From NCBI RefSeq assembly GCF_043641665.1, contig NC_092198.1:16335001-16399000 (forward strand): 64,000 bases of DNA. Direction: 5' to 3'. This document shows positions 24,101-32,535 of the stretch, piece by piece. This stretch comes from Enoplosus armatus. Its lineage: Eukaryota; Chordata; Actinopteri; Centrarchiformes; Enoplosidae. The notes beneath the pieces are model-generated. The model saw nothing but the letters and a program-made list of their open reading frames with translations. It had not been told where the DNA came from and searched no databases. The position numbers and the translations under genes were made by a program. Each line of letters starts with the position of its first letter. Position 1 is the stretch's first letter.

Positions 24101-27100
24101 ATTGGCGGAACATGACAAATTTAAGGCAGTATTAATTGATTTTTTTTGGCCACTTGGGGGCATTATCGCACAGAGCAACATTAACATTCATCTGTGGTCG
24201 TGTTTCTGTCCACATGTCCACCTCAGCTTCTTTTGCTCAAAACAGAGCTGCTGAGGGAAATATCTGGCCCTTCAGCTTCTAAATGCTCCACTACGTTCAC
24301 CAGCTAGTCGCTAACTGCAATTTGGTGCTGGGCAGGTAACGTACAGTGGGTTTTCCAGGGCTTTTTGCTGGGGAAAAAAAAATGCCCGCTGTGTCTGGTC
24401 ATTGACGAGAGCAGTGAGAGTAAAAAAAACAGTTGGGTCACGTGGCATGATACCAAAACAATGACCCGGAGGACGCTACAATGCTCGGTGGAGCTGAGGA
24501 AACCTGCAGGGTCGGGTGATAATTCTCTGCTGGTCCATCACTATGAGCGACCTCTTTCACATTACAGTCATTGATTGGTGCAGCTTTAATCTCACAGAAC
24601 AGCATACCTGGCGCTGAACAGTTCTTCTGCTCAGTTTCGTTGTCTGGTACTGAAGCCATTAGCCGTCTTCCCCAGTGTTCAACGTCCGGATGTCCCTCCA
24701 CTATCATCCCATGGCCTGCAACAGGAAACAAAACACATTTGGTTATCATACATTCAACAAAATATCTAAGCATGAAGCTAAGTGTGCAAGTTTACAGCGC
24801 ACATGTCGGGGGTCACTGCTAAAAATCTCCTGGAACGATCCTAAAAGCCTTTTCTTTCGCTGCATGGAAACCTTGAAACTCCATTTTGCACATTGTAAAA
24901 AAAACAGCAATCAAAACTAACATGGCCGCTCTTGCACAGAGTATGTTTGATGACCCAAAACATCCATGATCATGATCACGGCCATTAATCCAAATAAGGT
25001 TGCTTTGCTTTAATCCCTTAAAAGTTTTCATTTATGTAGATATGACATTTTCATCTGGCGGCAGCAATAACACATCAAAATGCAGCTGCTGCACAATTAT
25101 GTTTTGGGGTGGGAGAGTGGGGGGGGAGGGGGGAGCACACAAGTTTCATTTTTCATTAAACTGCTCTTAAGCCTGCGTAATGAGGACAAAAAACTGCAGT
25201 CCCAAATCTATTATGTAAAAATCATAACGAGCTGAGCAACTTGCAATTTTCATAAAATGTCATCATACAAATGCAATGTTGAATTGACAAAGCAACAGAC
25301 TACCGCTGTCTGGCTTTTCACTGTAGGTTACACAATAGTTGTGAAAGACCTTATGTAGCAGTAGACGCACATGACCTCAGTGTTTGCAAGTGTCTCCCTG
25401 ACCATGTGAATGTCCGTGTGATCACTCCGTCTCAGGAGGCTGATTCCCCTCCTGACAATGACAAGGATTAATTCAATTTTATTTATATAGCGCCAAGTCA
25501 CAAAAGTCACCTCATGACACTTTACAAACAGGCCGTACTCTTTATAATGCTATTTAAGAATTAATCTATTACTACTACTGTTAATGTTCGTTTTGTCTGA
25601 CCAACAGTCCAAAACCCAAAAGATATTCAGTTTAACATCACAGAAATCTTTACTTTTTAAAAAAGCATTAAAATATTGATTTTTAGGCACCGTTATTCAT
25701 TTTCACCTTCCGGTTAGTGTTTTTCTGAAGTCCTCTACCTGGGCCGAACGGTATTTCTGGTGTACTGACACAAAAGCGGCAGAAGCAGCCACATTAAATG
25801 GCTTTCAATCCAGTATAGTTAGACAGCCTGATGATCAGCAGGCGCTGGACAAACAGATTGTACACAAGGCGACTGCAGCTGCTTCCCACAGCTCTACAAT
25901 CCAAAAAGACCAAACCCTCCAGTCATCGCTCCAACCTGTTCCTGCTCACTAACCAGCTCAGTGTCACTCCTCTACTGCCTCTGGTCTCCCCTTTGTTTCA
26001 ATTGAATCTAGCAATGCTCAAATAAATAAAAAAAAACACTGGCCTGTCTTAATGCCAGGGGAAGGACATGGATGCCAATTTGCAAACACAACAAACATGG
26101 GCACGGTGCCAGGAGATGATCACTTCTGTCATACAGAGCAATAAAAGAGTCATGTGAGGGGTGAATGGGCTGACCGTCCACATTTACACAAACTGGTTTG
26201 GACATAGTGGATTATTTTAATTTTGTTTTTTGCAATTTCTCCAGGCAGTTATGTGTAGAATCACTTGACCACAACTATGAAATTGTCTGTTTTTAAAACA
26301 CAATTTGTGTGTGCGTGAGTTTGTGTGTGTTTGTGTGGACATGGGCAGTTTAGTGTACTGTGCTCTCCCTGCCAAGCATCTGAAAGGAAAAACAATGAAG
26401 ATTCTGTCAGTACCTGTAGGCAGGCTGGGGGTAAAATAAAGGCTGCAGTCTGTTGTTGGCACGACTCACTTTTGATTAAATCTTATTCTTCGTGTTCAAT
26501 GACCACCAGTGTTCTGGCGTCATGGAGAACTTGGAGGTTTTGATTACCCTTGATTAACTCTCGTTAGTTTGTCGGCAGGAAATCCCAAATACTTGAGATT
26601 GTCAGTGGAATTCGATGCACAGGGAAGGGATTAGCCAAGAGTCAATTGCTTTGCCTCGACAGTGATTTGGATGTGTGATCAAACAGTTTTCTTTCTTTCT
26701 GCGTTTGTATATTGTTGTTTAACTGACCTGTAAATTGACATTTGACTCCAATTTCGTCTTTATGTGTTTGCCGGGGTCAAGACATCAGTGTATCTTTAGA
26801 TAGGGTGTAAAAGTAGAGCTGCAGCATGTAGTCAATTACTCGATCGAGAGAAAAGACGTCAGCTATTTTGATAGTTGATTCATCGTTTAAGCCATTTTTC
26901 TAAGTAAAAATGCCAAATATTGCTTCAAGCCAAGCCTCTTAAATGTGAATATTTGCTGGTTTATAGATATTGTTACTTATTATCTTTTATTTTTGGATTG
27001 GTCACACAAAACAAAACATTTGAAGATGTCGCCATCGTAAAGGACACTCCGATAATCGATAGTGAAAATAATCATAACAAGATTTCAAATTGCTCAGTGT

Positions 27101-27963
27101 TGATGGAGGTTTATAGTCTGTGTGCCTGTTACTTTATAGATAAGCACATCTGTGTTACACTGCTTGGTATCCACACAACATAAGAACCGCCGGAAATTCT
27201 GATATGTGCAGGGCAGAAAGATGTTATGGTAAAGAGAGACTAAATCTTCCTGCTACTTTGGAGCAGAAACAAAGAAATTAGCTGAAATAGGATAAAAAAG
27301 GCTGCGACTACACCTCTATCAGACTATATTGAGTCGCAGAGGGAGACAACAGTGTGCAAGCAACAATAGAGAATACAGAAGTAATGTCATCCTCCAGGTC
27401 TGTCCAATCAGCTCAGCAGGAAGATGGACCAAGGACAACCATCCATCAATCTTTCTGTGCGGTTAACATACTCTGCTTATGAAGAGTATTCACAGTATTC
27501 CTGTTGCCAAAGACATCTCCAACACAGTCCTCCCCCCTCCCCTCCCCTCCCCTCCACTCCCCCTGGCTATCACAGTCAGCCTGCTGCAGCTACCTGTCAG
27601 AGCTGAGCCCTGCCCAGCTTCCGAAAAACACCTGTTCCAGTCCCCCATGCGGAGCCTCCATCACACGTACACGCAGCCTGATCAGCATGCACGACAGCAT
27701 GTCGCGCCCCACCCCTCTTTATGGAGATGTAACCCAGGAGTAGTACATCAAATCCCATCCATCTGGACCATTCAGCACATCAACACTCCCCCACACTGCT
27801 ATCAATCAAACGGGTGGCAAACGCAGGGCACAGGTTTTACTGTGACATGACAAATGCTTGTCCCCGTTGTGATAGCTGAAAGATGAGAAGGCCACAGCTA
27901 TTCAATTAGACAGATCTGATTATGGTGAGCTTTGGTTCTCATGGGTTCAGAGGGGATTTCTGG

Positions 27964-28000
<37 letters not shown>

Positions 28001-30022
28001 CTCATGCGTGTCACCTTGAAATCCCAGCATCACCACCACCTCGGCTGCTGCTGCTGGTGGTCAAACAGGCTGAAAATTCACGAGAAACATCTTCTGTCAA
28101 ATACCCCCACATGACAATCACTGTGCAGGTCAGGCGGACTTGATTAAATGAAAAAAGGCAAGCCATTAGTGGCCGAGGGTGGGGGGGCTTACTTTGGCTC
28201 CCTGTGCCTGCCTTGGAGATAAGAGATTTGCACTCGCCTGTATGATATCATTCCAGAATAATCTTTTAAGCCTCTTGTTGTTTTTAATGTAATTAATAAA
28301 ACTCTCGATACATCCGTTAGAGATCTACAGTCAGGCAGTAGTTGTGGGGAATTTACAACCGCTTTCAGCCCCTGGGACTAAGTGGTTGCAGATGGACAGA
28401 TCCCTGGACATGGTCTGGGGCTGAGGCTTAGGGTTAGAAGCACTTTGAGGGGGGGGGGTAGACCTCTTCTCTTTTACGCCCGCAAATATTCCTGATATAA
28501 AATGCAGCAGTAAGTCTCTCCTGCACTAAAAATGTTTGCAAGATTCATGTTGGCACTGAGCAGGGTCCTCATGTTCCCCTCATATGAACAGTGCTGTCAC
28601 AGGGGTGCGTTTGGTCTTGTTAACCTCTGATCCCAGTGGCGTGTCAGATATCATTCTTCACCAGCAAAATGTCAAGGTTGGTCGTTAGATTACATAACCG
28701 TGTGGGATGCTCTGCGTGTCAGTGTTTGCACGGGCCCGAGGTAAGAGTTTTGACATGTGTGCATGGGAGGGCATGTTGTTTGTGGAGTGTGTGTGTGTGT
28801 GTGTGTGCGCGCCTGCATGTGGGCATGACACGCATCACGCATGATCAGCCATCTGAGTCGTCTGCTCAGCGCACACCTCGGGCATCAGCTACGAATATTG
28901 CAACATTCAAGCGAAAACATCCCAATGTTTATCGCCCACCCTCCCCTTTAAAACGATCGTCTGTGGCCTCTGCGTAAAATCTGCATCCCTCGATGGCCAT
29001 GCGGAACCCGGGAGCGCGATGATGCTCGAGTGTGGTTGAGGTGATCCGCTGTGTGCAATGGTGTGTGAAGCCCCCGGCCAGACGCGATGATGCCAGAATG
29101 AACCACGATCCCGAGCTCCGGTGTAGTGTGACCGACGATGCGCCTGGCGCCAAAAGAAAACGACGGCAAAAAAAAAAAAAATAATAATAATAATATGGGA
29201 GATAAACGCAAAGCGCAAACAAACCAGAACCAAAACTGCGTCCGTTCTGGGGTCGGTTACTCGATCGCTGTGTGCATGTGGAGCATGAAGTGTGCGTGTG
29301 CCGTGATTATGAGCCTGCCTCTCAAAATTAAAGAACGTGCCGCTGCCACGGCGCGCACACTGCGGCATACACGGACAAACAGACGCATGAACACCACCAA
29401 CATTGAGATTTACCAACAACAACAACAACAACAAAAAGAAAGAATAATATGCTGTGACCTGGCAACATGTGCAGCTGACTTTTTCTACTGAGCGTGATGG
29501 GCCAGAAACACCCAACGCGTCCTGGGCTATTTTCTGCATTTCAATGCAAACTACACACTTTCATCTAAACGGGCAGAAAAGCACAATCGGAGGCACCGCA
29601 TACGCATTTCGGACAGGAAGAGCCCGCTCCTGTTTGACAATGCAAACGCACACAGGGCTTTGATCCCATGCCCTTGACATTAAAGCGTATCGGTTTGTTT
29701 CTGTGATCGATGAGAGGTGGCTCCGTTATTACAATTAACTGGCGTGCGTGTGGGTGCGTGATTTCACTGCAGATTTCTGAGCCGTTCCGCTCCGTCCCCG
29801 GCTCGCTGTGCCCCGGTGCATCTCAGCAGTCTCTCCCCCCCCCACCCCCCCCCACTCACCTGTCTTGGTCAACAGCGCCGACATGCTCCACGCCACGAAG
29901 AGGACACTGCAGATAAAGCACACCTGCACGAAAAGCATCTCCCTCCTCTTGCGAACTTTAAATATCTTCGCAATGATTGTCTTTTTGGATGCGCTCACGG
30001 TGTCGGTGTCGTCCCGCTCCAT
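82..30022 (-). CDS. slc24a4: slc24a4, K+-dependent Na+/Ca2+ exchanger NCKX4 (3' end outside window)
   Basis: Plasma-membrane antiporter that exports Ca2+ and K+ in exchange for Na+. Fourteen coding exons run right to left: 30022-29860, 24715-24608, 13058-12982, 10470-10396, 10300-10216, 10100-9997, 9639-9565, 9446-9421, 8346-8293, 5037-4883, 1801-1632, 1368-1227, 528-362 and 196-82. Together they give about 505 codons with consistent phase and GT-AG junctions. An N-terminal hydrophobic segment (residues ~30-51) is followed by a loop with two N-glycosylation sequons, the alpha-1 repeat (GATFMAAGSSAPELF, Glu163), a cytoplasmic loop, and the alpha-2 repeat (GITFLAAGTSVPDC, Asp495). The loop block VVMVDEIM and the segment starting MQRFF fit NCKX4 better than NCKX3. 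About 105 residues of the C-terminal membrane domain, by comparison with mammals, lie left of position 1. Which teleost duplicate (a or b) this is cannot be told. Confidence 0.95.
362..528 (-). CDS. slc24a4: slc24a4 coding exon 13
   Basis: Encodes residues 412-467. It resumes the membrane domain with WLLSWPLLLLLYLTVPNC and KPRWERFFMV. Donor GTGAGT, acceptor GCCGCAG. Confidence 0.96.
529..1226 (-). other. slc24a4 intron 12
   Basis: About 700 bp, AT-rich, with A-rich runs near 690-713. I see no gene or recognisable repeat. Confidence 0.7.
1227..1368 (-). CDS. slc24a4: slc24a4 coding exon 12, variable loop
   Basis: Encodes residues 365-411, the low-conservation acidic part of the loop (NGVETQVIDG, then PAEEEEND) ending SPFRLP. 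It lacks the proline-rich expansion of human NCKX4. Phase fits both neighbours. Donor GTATGT. Confidence 0.88.
1632..1801 (-). CDS. slc24a4: slc24a4 coding exon 11, cytoplasmic loop
   Basis: Encodes residues 308-364. VVMVDEIM, FPEAGLRVMVTSHFGPKTRL and RMASRLII are conserved loop sequences of NCKX3/4. Acceptor CCCTCAG, donor GTACAG. Confidence 0.95.
3062..3079. repeat. Poly-C tract (18 C)
   Basis: Uninterrupted C homopolymer in slc24a4 intron 10. Its length is probably polymorphic or error-prone. Confidence 0.9.
4165..4665. mobile_element. Palindromic teleost repeat, copy 1
   Basis: The left arm (GGGGAAATGTGTTTATT, then CTTGCTGAGAGTTAG) and the right arm are imperfect inverted copies, both ending in a TTTGGGAAATA-type motif. 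The interior has CACTCTCATGTCTGTAC and GAAGCTACAGCCAGCAGCCGG. The same architecture recurs at about 32093-32535. It contains a 24-C run at 4496-4519. There is no open reading frame, so this is probably a non-autonomous DNA element. Boundaries are approximate. Confidence 0.6.
4883..5037 (-). CDS. slc24a4: slc24a4 coding exon 10, cytoplasmic loop
   Basis: Encodes residues 256-307, the start of the large cytoplasmic loop. MQRFF and NVANGN, with an acidic stretch ending DDPSSPLL, align with the MQAFF...IANGN...YDDPSVPLL region that is specific to NCKX4. This exon is the best paralogue discriminator in the window. Confidence 0.94.
5038..8292 (-). other. slc24a4 intron 9
   Basis: A 3.25-kb intron. 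The only clear element is the inverted-repeat transposon remnant at 7706-8228. A TAAA/ATAAA-rich patch lies near 6257-6275. No exon-like block was found in the rest. Confidence 0.7.
7706..8228. mobile_element. hAT-like non-autonomous DNA element (tentative class)
   Basis: The left end (GCGGTGGAACGAACTAAGTA, then CACTCAAGTACAGTACTTAAG) and the right end (TTTTGGTACTTTTACTTCAATAAAGGA... ending CCTCCACTGG) form imperfect terminal inverted repeats around TTATGCTACTTTATACTTC. This is a very common dispersed teleost sequence. The CAGTGGnGGA termini suggest hAT, but that is inference. No transposase is present. Confidence 0.6.
8293..8346 (-). CDS. slc24a4: slc24a4 coding exon 9
   Basis: Encodes residues 238-255, the helix WESLVLVVMYAGYILVM just before the cytoplasmic loop. 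Donor GTGAGT, acceptor CTTCAG. Confidence 0.93.
8491..8990. mobile_element. Tc1-like transposon remnant, internally deleted
   Basis: The left terminus has AGTATTCAGACTCCTTCCC and TCACATTTTGTTATACTGCA. The right terminus has GGGGTATTGAGTGTAGATTG, then AAGGCTGCAACATAACAAAA and GAATACTTTC. The ends are inverted copies typical of fish Tc1/mariner. The interior keeps ATTGGAGTCCACCTCTGATA and GATTGGGCATGATTTA, which lie inside full-length Tc1, but nearly all of the transposase gene is gone. A SINE fragment sits inside it. Confidence 0.75.
8583..8705 (+). mobile_element. tRNA-derived SINE fragment nested in the Tc1-like element
   Basis: GCCTTGGTAGCCGAATGGTT resembles a tRNA-derived A box. It is followed by CATACCATTGCATGTCATG, a C run, CTCTGTCCAATAAAAGGCAA and an A/T-rich tail. 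The B-box region is lost. It interrupts the left part of the Tc1-like element. Confidence 0.6.
9421..9446 (-). CDS. slc24a4: slc24a4 coding exon 8 (26-nt micro-exon)
   Basis: Micro-exon encoding FIYDGKIV plus two bases of a Trp codon. It restores the frame between exons 7 and 9 and fits the mammalian FIYDEQIVWW. Acceptor TTTTTCAG, donor GTAAAT. Gly replaces the usual Glu. Confidence 0.9.
9565..9639 (-). CDS. slc24a4: slc24a4 coding exon 7
   Basis: Encodes residues 205-229, a membrane helix with LTWWAVFRDSFYY. Exactly 25 codons, phase 0 at both ends. Acceptor CTTAG, donor GTAAGT. Confidence 0.94.
9640..9996 (-). other. slc24a4 intron 6
   Basis: 357 bp. Nothing recognised beyond the splice signals. 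Confidence 0.7.
9997..10100 (-). CDS. slc24a4: slc24a4 coding exon 6, alpha-1 repeat second half
   Basis: Encodes residues 170-204. The GVFITHGDVGVGTIVGSAVF block is near-identical to mammalian NCKX3/4. Acceptor TGTGCAG, donor GTGTGT. The segment ends IFAGQ. Confidence 0.97.
10191..10213. repeat. (TG)n microsatellite at the slc24a4 exon 5 donor
   Basis: About 11 TG units on the plus strand, (CA)n in the slc24a4 transcript. It begins right after the GTAC of the exon 5 splice donor. Confidence 0.95.
10216..10300 (-). CDS. slc24a4: slc24a4 coding exon 5, alpha-1 repeat core
   Basis: Encodes residues 142-169, with SEDVAGATFMAAGSSAPELF. This is the first half of the alpha-1 ion-binding repeat and contains the key acidic residue Glu163. 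The donor reads GTACACAC and runs straight into a CA microsatellite. Confidence 0.96.
10396..10470 (-). CDS. slc24a4: slc24a4 coding exon 4
   Basis: Encodes residues 117-141, a transmembrane helix ending ALYMFLALAITCDEYF followed by SLEKICE. Both ends are phase 0. The family usually has FVPSLEK; here Thr replaces Pro. Donor GTACTT, acceptor CTCTAG. Confidence 0.93.
10471..12981 (-). other. slc24a4 intron 3
   Basis: 2.5 kb with a 14-G run at 11488-11501 and an A21 run at 12951-12971 next to the exon 3 donor. A 112-codon frame at 12210-12545 (plus) has no recognisable domain. I see no other feature. Confidence 0.7.
12951..12971. repeat. A21 tract, T21 in the slc24a4 transcript sense
   Basis: Homopolymer that starts about 10 nt downstream of the exon 3 splice donor in gene orientation. 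Confidence 0.92.
12982..13058 (-). CDS. slc24a4: slc24a4 coding exon 3
   Basis: Encodes residues 91-116, including IHEFPDDLF and GAVLLHI, the conserved end of the extracellular loop and the start of the next membrane helix. Acceptor TCCTCAG, donor GTAAGAGG. A run of 21 T (sense strand) begins about 10 nt after the donor. Confidence 0.93.
14236..14610 (+). repeat. Dispersed teleost repeat of unknown class
   Basis: ACCATGCTAACATTTGCTAA, TTTCATGGCGATCAATAGTT, GAGACATTTCACTCAA and CTCATGGTGGCGCTAGATG form a characteristic series found widely in fish introns. There is no open frame. Recognition is from memory of such sequences. Confidence 0.5.
16185..16540. repeat. 'GCTGCAACTAACGATTA' family, head-to-head fragments
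   Basis: A fragment at 16185-16290 (GATTAGTCGACAGAAAATC, then AGCAAAAATGACCAAACG) is in one orientation. From 16311, GGCTGCAACCCACAATTATT, TCATTATCG and TTTGGTCTGTAGAATATC is the same family in the other. Other copies are near 25585, 26830, 36716 and 63636. Confidence 0.6.
18171..18191. repeat. (CA)n microsatellite
   Basis: About 10 CA units in slc24a4 intron 2. Confidence 0.95.
21146..21176. repeat. (TA)n microsatellite
   Basis: About 15 TA units followed by another short A/T-alternating patch to about 21194. Confidence 0.95.
21640..23335 (+). pseudogene. Degenerate non-LTR retrotransposon (LINE) remnant
   Basis: A fossil element inserted antisense to slc24a4 in intron 2. An APE-type endonuclease piece at 21655-21841 reads VYVPPSGN and PMLILGD. 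Pieces of a reverse-transcriptase ORF follow: NNDYRPVASSP near 22520, a broken LENPKAY...VDFSSA region near 22720, and SYKYLGVHID at 22890-22920. The C-terminal tail AYELLPSSRRYRVP and NSFIPPSVNLLNS is intact near 23205-23315. Frameshifts, stops and a missing catalytic core show it is dead. The family is probably L2/CR1/Rex-like, which is inference. Confidence 0.8.
24137..24590 (-). repeat. Dispersed teleost repeat beside slc24a4 exon 2
   Basis: Shares blocks, inverted, with 61123-61540: AAGTGGCCAAAAAAAATCA, GCCAGATATTTCCC, GTGGAGCATTTAG, CTAGCTGGTGAAC and AAAGCTGCACCAATCA (all read on the minus strand). The end at about 24590 is only some 15 bp from the exon 2 donor. Non-coding and of unknown class. 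Confidence 0.65.
24608..24715 (-). CDS. slc24a4: slc24a4 coding exon 2
   Basis: Encodes residues 55-90, the extracellular loop. It carries two N-glycosylation sequons (NET and NCS); the second corresponds to the NCT of mammalian NCKX4. The acceptor is TTGCAG and the donor is GTATGC. The phase (2 bases, 35 codons, 1 base) joins exons 1 and 3. A dispersed repeat begins about 15 bp past the donor. Confidence 0.9.
25469..25530 (+). repeat. Retroelement-tail-like repeat
   Basis: TCAATTTTATTTATATAGCG followed by CCAAGTCAC and CACTTTACA is a very common teleost repeat motif, often seen at LINE or SINE 3' ends. Confidence 0.5.
25585..25690 (+). repeat. 'GCTGCAACTAACGATTA' family fragment
   Basis: TTTTGTCTGACCAACAGTCC, AAAGATATTCAGTTTAAC and AGAAATCTTTAC match the internal part of the family whose fuller copy is at 63636-63985. 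Confidence 0.5.
26830..27085 (-). repeat. 'GCTGCAACTAACGATTA' family copy
   Basis: CAGCTATTTTGATAGTTGAT, GTAAAAATGCCAAATATTGC, CAAAACATTTGAAGATGTCG and a GATAATCGATAGTGAAAATA end. Same order and orientation as the 63636-63985 copy. Confidence 0.6.
27972..27996. repeat. (CA)n microsatellite
   Basis: About 12 CA units in slc24a4 intron 1. Confidence 0.95.
28787..28807. repeat. (TG)n microsatellite
   Basis: About 10 TG units in slc24a4 intron 1. Confidence 0.95.
29412..29434. repeat. (CAA)n trinucleotide repeat
   Basis: Seven to eight CAA units in the CpG-rich part of slc24a4 intron 1. Confidence 0.9.
29860..30022 (-). CDS. slc24a4: slc24a4 coding exon 1 (start codon)
   Basis: Starts at ATG 30022 and encodes residues 1-54 plus one base. 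A basic stretch (KVRKRREM) precedes a hydrophobic segment (about residues 30-51), the expected first membrane segment or cleavable signal. The KVR-RREML block matches the start of mammalian NCKX4, although the N-terminus before it differs. Donor GTGAGT at 29859. No upstream in-frame ATG is available before a stop. Confidence 0.9.
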
Positions 30023-30960
30023 GCCTCGCAGCTCGGCCGGCGGCCACTTTTTTTTTGTTGCGTCCTTGAGAGCCGAAGAAACTGCCGCCCCGCTTGCCTC
30101 TTCACACGGAACACAGCCGGGATGTGGTCCTCATTTCAAGCCGTCCAGGGCGCAGATGGAGAGTAGTGAAGCGCACCGTTTTCTCTCTCCCCCCCCCCAC
30201 CCCCCTCCCCGCCCCCCTTTTCTCGTCTCCGCCGCTAAGGAGATGCCTCTCAGCTGCTCGGACTGGTAGACTGGGCAATGTCAAACACGGCGGTCAAATT
30301 CCGATGTAGGCTGGCTCTCCAAATCAATTCAGCTACGCTCCTGAATTCGGATTCTGCGAGAGGACGAGTGTCGGACGGTCTCCCATTGCAGCGTGCATCC
30401 TGTCCCGTGGAGAGAGAGAGAGAAATATCAGCTGCAATATCCTCTGTCCGTGTAGTTTCTGTGATTGGCACAGAATGCGTCAGTGTCCTCTCGCAAACAC
30501 GGGATCTCTCAGCTGCGCCGTGTCGCGAACTCCACGCACCTGCGCCTGTTGAGTGAAACCAATCCGTGCTCATCAAGGTTAATTGTTAAATTCGGGCAGC
30601 AGTCGTGCCGCTCGCTCCGCTCGGGCGCCTCCCCCTTCGCATGAATTCCTCCTCAGTGCGGAGGAGCCGTGCTGGTGAGAGAGGACCGTCAGCTGCCCTC
30701 CTACCGTGCGCCCTTCATCCCCTCCAATCAGACCGGGCCCCTTTAACTTGACCGAAGACTGCATATGCAAACGCACCGAGAAATCACGCTTTCCTTCTTC
30801 TGTCTCTCTGCTTGTCCACCTCGACCCCCTCCGGACAGCCGCTCATCGATCGCCCTGGACCCCCTGGAGTCTGGAGGTCTGTCACGTTATTTGCGCGTGG
30901 CCGCGAGATCAAACGTGTAGGTTGGATTTGTGCGGGCGAGGCAAGCCCTATCATGCTACT
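30023..30960 (-). promoter_or_regulatory. slc24a4: slc24a4 5' UTR and CpG-rich promoter region
   Basis: CpG density is visibly higher from about 28970 to 30930 than in the flanks (for example GCGCGCAC near 29350 and repeated CGCTCG or CCGCTCG around 30600). The start codon is embedded in it. A GA repeat lies at about 30409-30422. I see no TATA box I would trust. The transcription start and any upstream UTR exon cannot be fixed from sequence alone. Confidence 0.55.
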
Positions 30961-32092
30961 CAAAGCGAGCCCAAACACACCTACCGCTGCTGTGTTATGA
31001 AACCAAATCCAATATCTTCCTGGGTCCCGAGCACAGCCCCTTTTAATAACTGGCCTGCAACTCACCTGCTCTCCTCCTGCTGATATCATGCTGAATAATT
31101 GAGGTTATAGATCTTCAGGCTCACGGGCATCAAATCTACAGCCATGAAATCATTTCTCACTGCCTGAAGGGTTTTTTCTTTTCTTTTTTTTTTTTTGTGC
31201 CAAGATTATAATGGTTTATGCTCTCAGAAAATTGCTTGACACAAACAGCCGTTTGACCTGCACATAGTAGCAATGAATAGCAGGGACCTTCTGTGTCAGT
31301 GTGGCAGTAGTAAATTAAATGTGGGTAAAATATGTCCTGCAGTCAGGGATGATTATAAGCCAAACAATTACCATTATAATATATATCTATTGTGCTGTAT
31401 GGACAGAAATGCATTCATGTGAAAGAGCCTCGCTTCACTTTTATGTGTCAAATGAATCTTCCACAAATGTACATGTCGTGCTTAAAACGCGGAGTCGAAC
31501 TGGACTCTTAGCCTCCACGACACCCCTAATTAGCCCTGCAAGTGTGTCACCAATGGGGGCCAACTGAGGACTCCCTAGAGTCCCGGAGACTCTCCAAGGC
31601 ATGCCATTGCTGAAAGTCAGGTCATTGCTCACCTATTATTTGTTATTTTTGCCGCTGTCACCTCAAGCTGTCACTTTGTTAATGGTTGTTTCTGTGTTAT
31701 GGGAAATAATTGGACGGTTTTATTCCCCAGACTCCAAACGAATGGAAAGATCAATATATGAATAGACACTGTACTTTGATAGGAGTAGCCAGTTATCATG
31801 ATAGCCGAATCAAGTGTAGTTTAATGTTGTGGTTGGGAAAAAGCACCACAGACAGGCTGGTTATTCCCAATACATCATCTCTTTTATCCATTTGTCTTGT
31901 GTTTCCTCCCTCAACACATAGAAGAGTGAGATTCAAAGTTGTTTACCACGGTGTTGGTAAGAAATGCCCTGCTGTTTTCTCTAATGCAGATCTCCTCTGT
32001 TATTACCCAGCTGTATATGTATCACTTCCCATTATTGAACTTTTAATAGTTTGGCCCATTCAATTAAGAGCGGATGAAGTTTGCACTTACAA

Positions 32093-32535
32093 AACCTTTA
32101 AAGAAAGTCTTCCACATTTTGGGAAATACGCTTATTCACTTCCTTAGAAAGTTACAGAGAGTTAGATTAATACCACTCTCAAAAATAAAGGCTACAGTCA
32201 GGAGTCGGTTAGCGTAGCTTAGCATAAAGAGCAGCTCTTCTCAAGCTTAGAATTACAATTTGTGGTATTATGGGGGGTTGTGTGCTGGACTATTTCTTGG
32301 CCGGGTGCAGTCACATATTGTCCACCAACAAACGTGATATAATGTGCTAATCAGTGAGCTTTAGAGGTGCTAGTAGGTGGATGTTATTAGATTTGGATGG
32401 AGCCAGGCTAGCTGTAAGCTAACCAACTCCTGACTGTGGCTTCATAGTTAACAGACAGACATGAGAGAGGTATCTTTTCATCTAATTCTCAGCGAGACAG
32501 CGATTAAGCAAATAAATGTCAATCTATTCCTTTAG
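32093..32535. mobile_element. Palindromic teleost repeat, copy 2
   Basis: The left arm (TTTTGGGAAATACGCTTATT, then GAGAGTTAGATTAATACCAC) and the right arm (read inverted: ATTTATTTGCTTAATCGCTG, GAGAATTAGATG, CTCTCATGTCTGTC) are complementary. The centre has GGGGGGTTGTGTGCTGGACT and TTCTTGGCCGGGTGCAG. Same family as 4165-4665. Probably a non-autonomous DNA transposon. Confidence 0.65.

Larger units (their letters stand above)
13059..24607 (-). other. slc24a4 intron 2
   Basis: 11.5-kb intron. It contains teleost dispersed repeats (14236-14610, 16185-16540, 24137-24590), a LINE remnant (21640-23335), CA and TA microsatellites (18171-18191, 21146-21176), and an unexplained 272-codon open frame on the plus strand at 18709-19527. 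No further exon was recognised. Confidence 0.7.
24716..29859 (-). other. slc24a4 intron 1
   Basis: 5.1 kb. It contains repeat fragments (25469-25530, 25585-25690, 26830-27085), CA/TG microsatellites (27972-27996, 28787-28807), and from about 28970 a CpG-rich stretch that continues through exon 1. A 210-codon minus-strand frame at 28907-29539 lies in this GC-rich part and looks like chance. Confidence 0.7.

Noticed and set aside
28907..29539. 210-codon minus-strand open frame in slc24a4 intron 1
   Set aside because: It lies in CpG-rich DNA where stops are rare, contains I and L runs from AAT/CAA repeats, resembles no known protein, and is not joined to slc24a4 in frame with splice signals.
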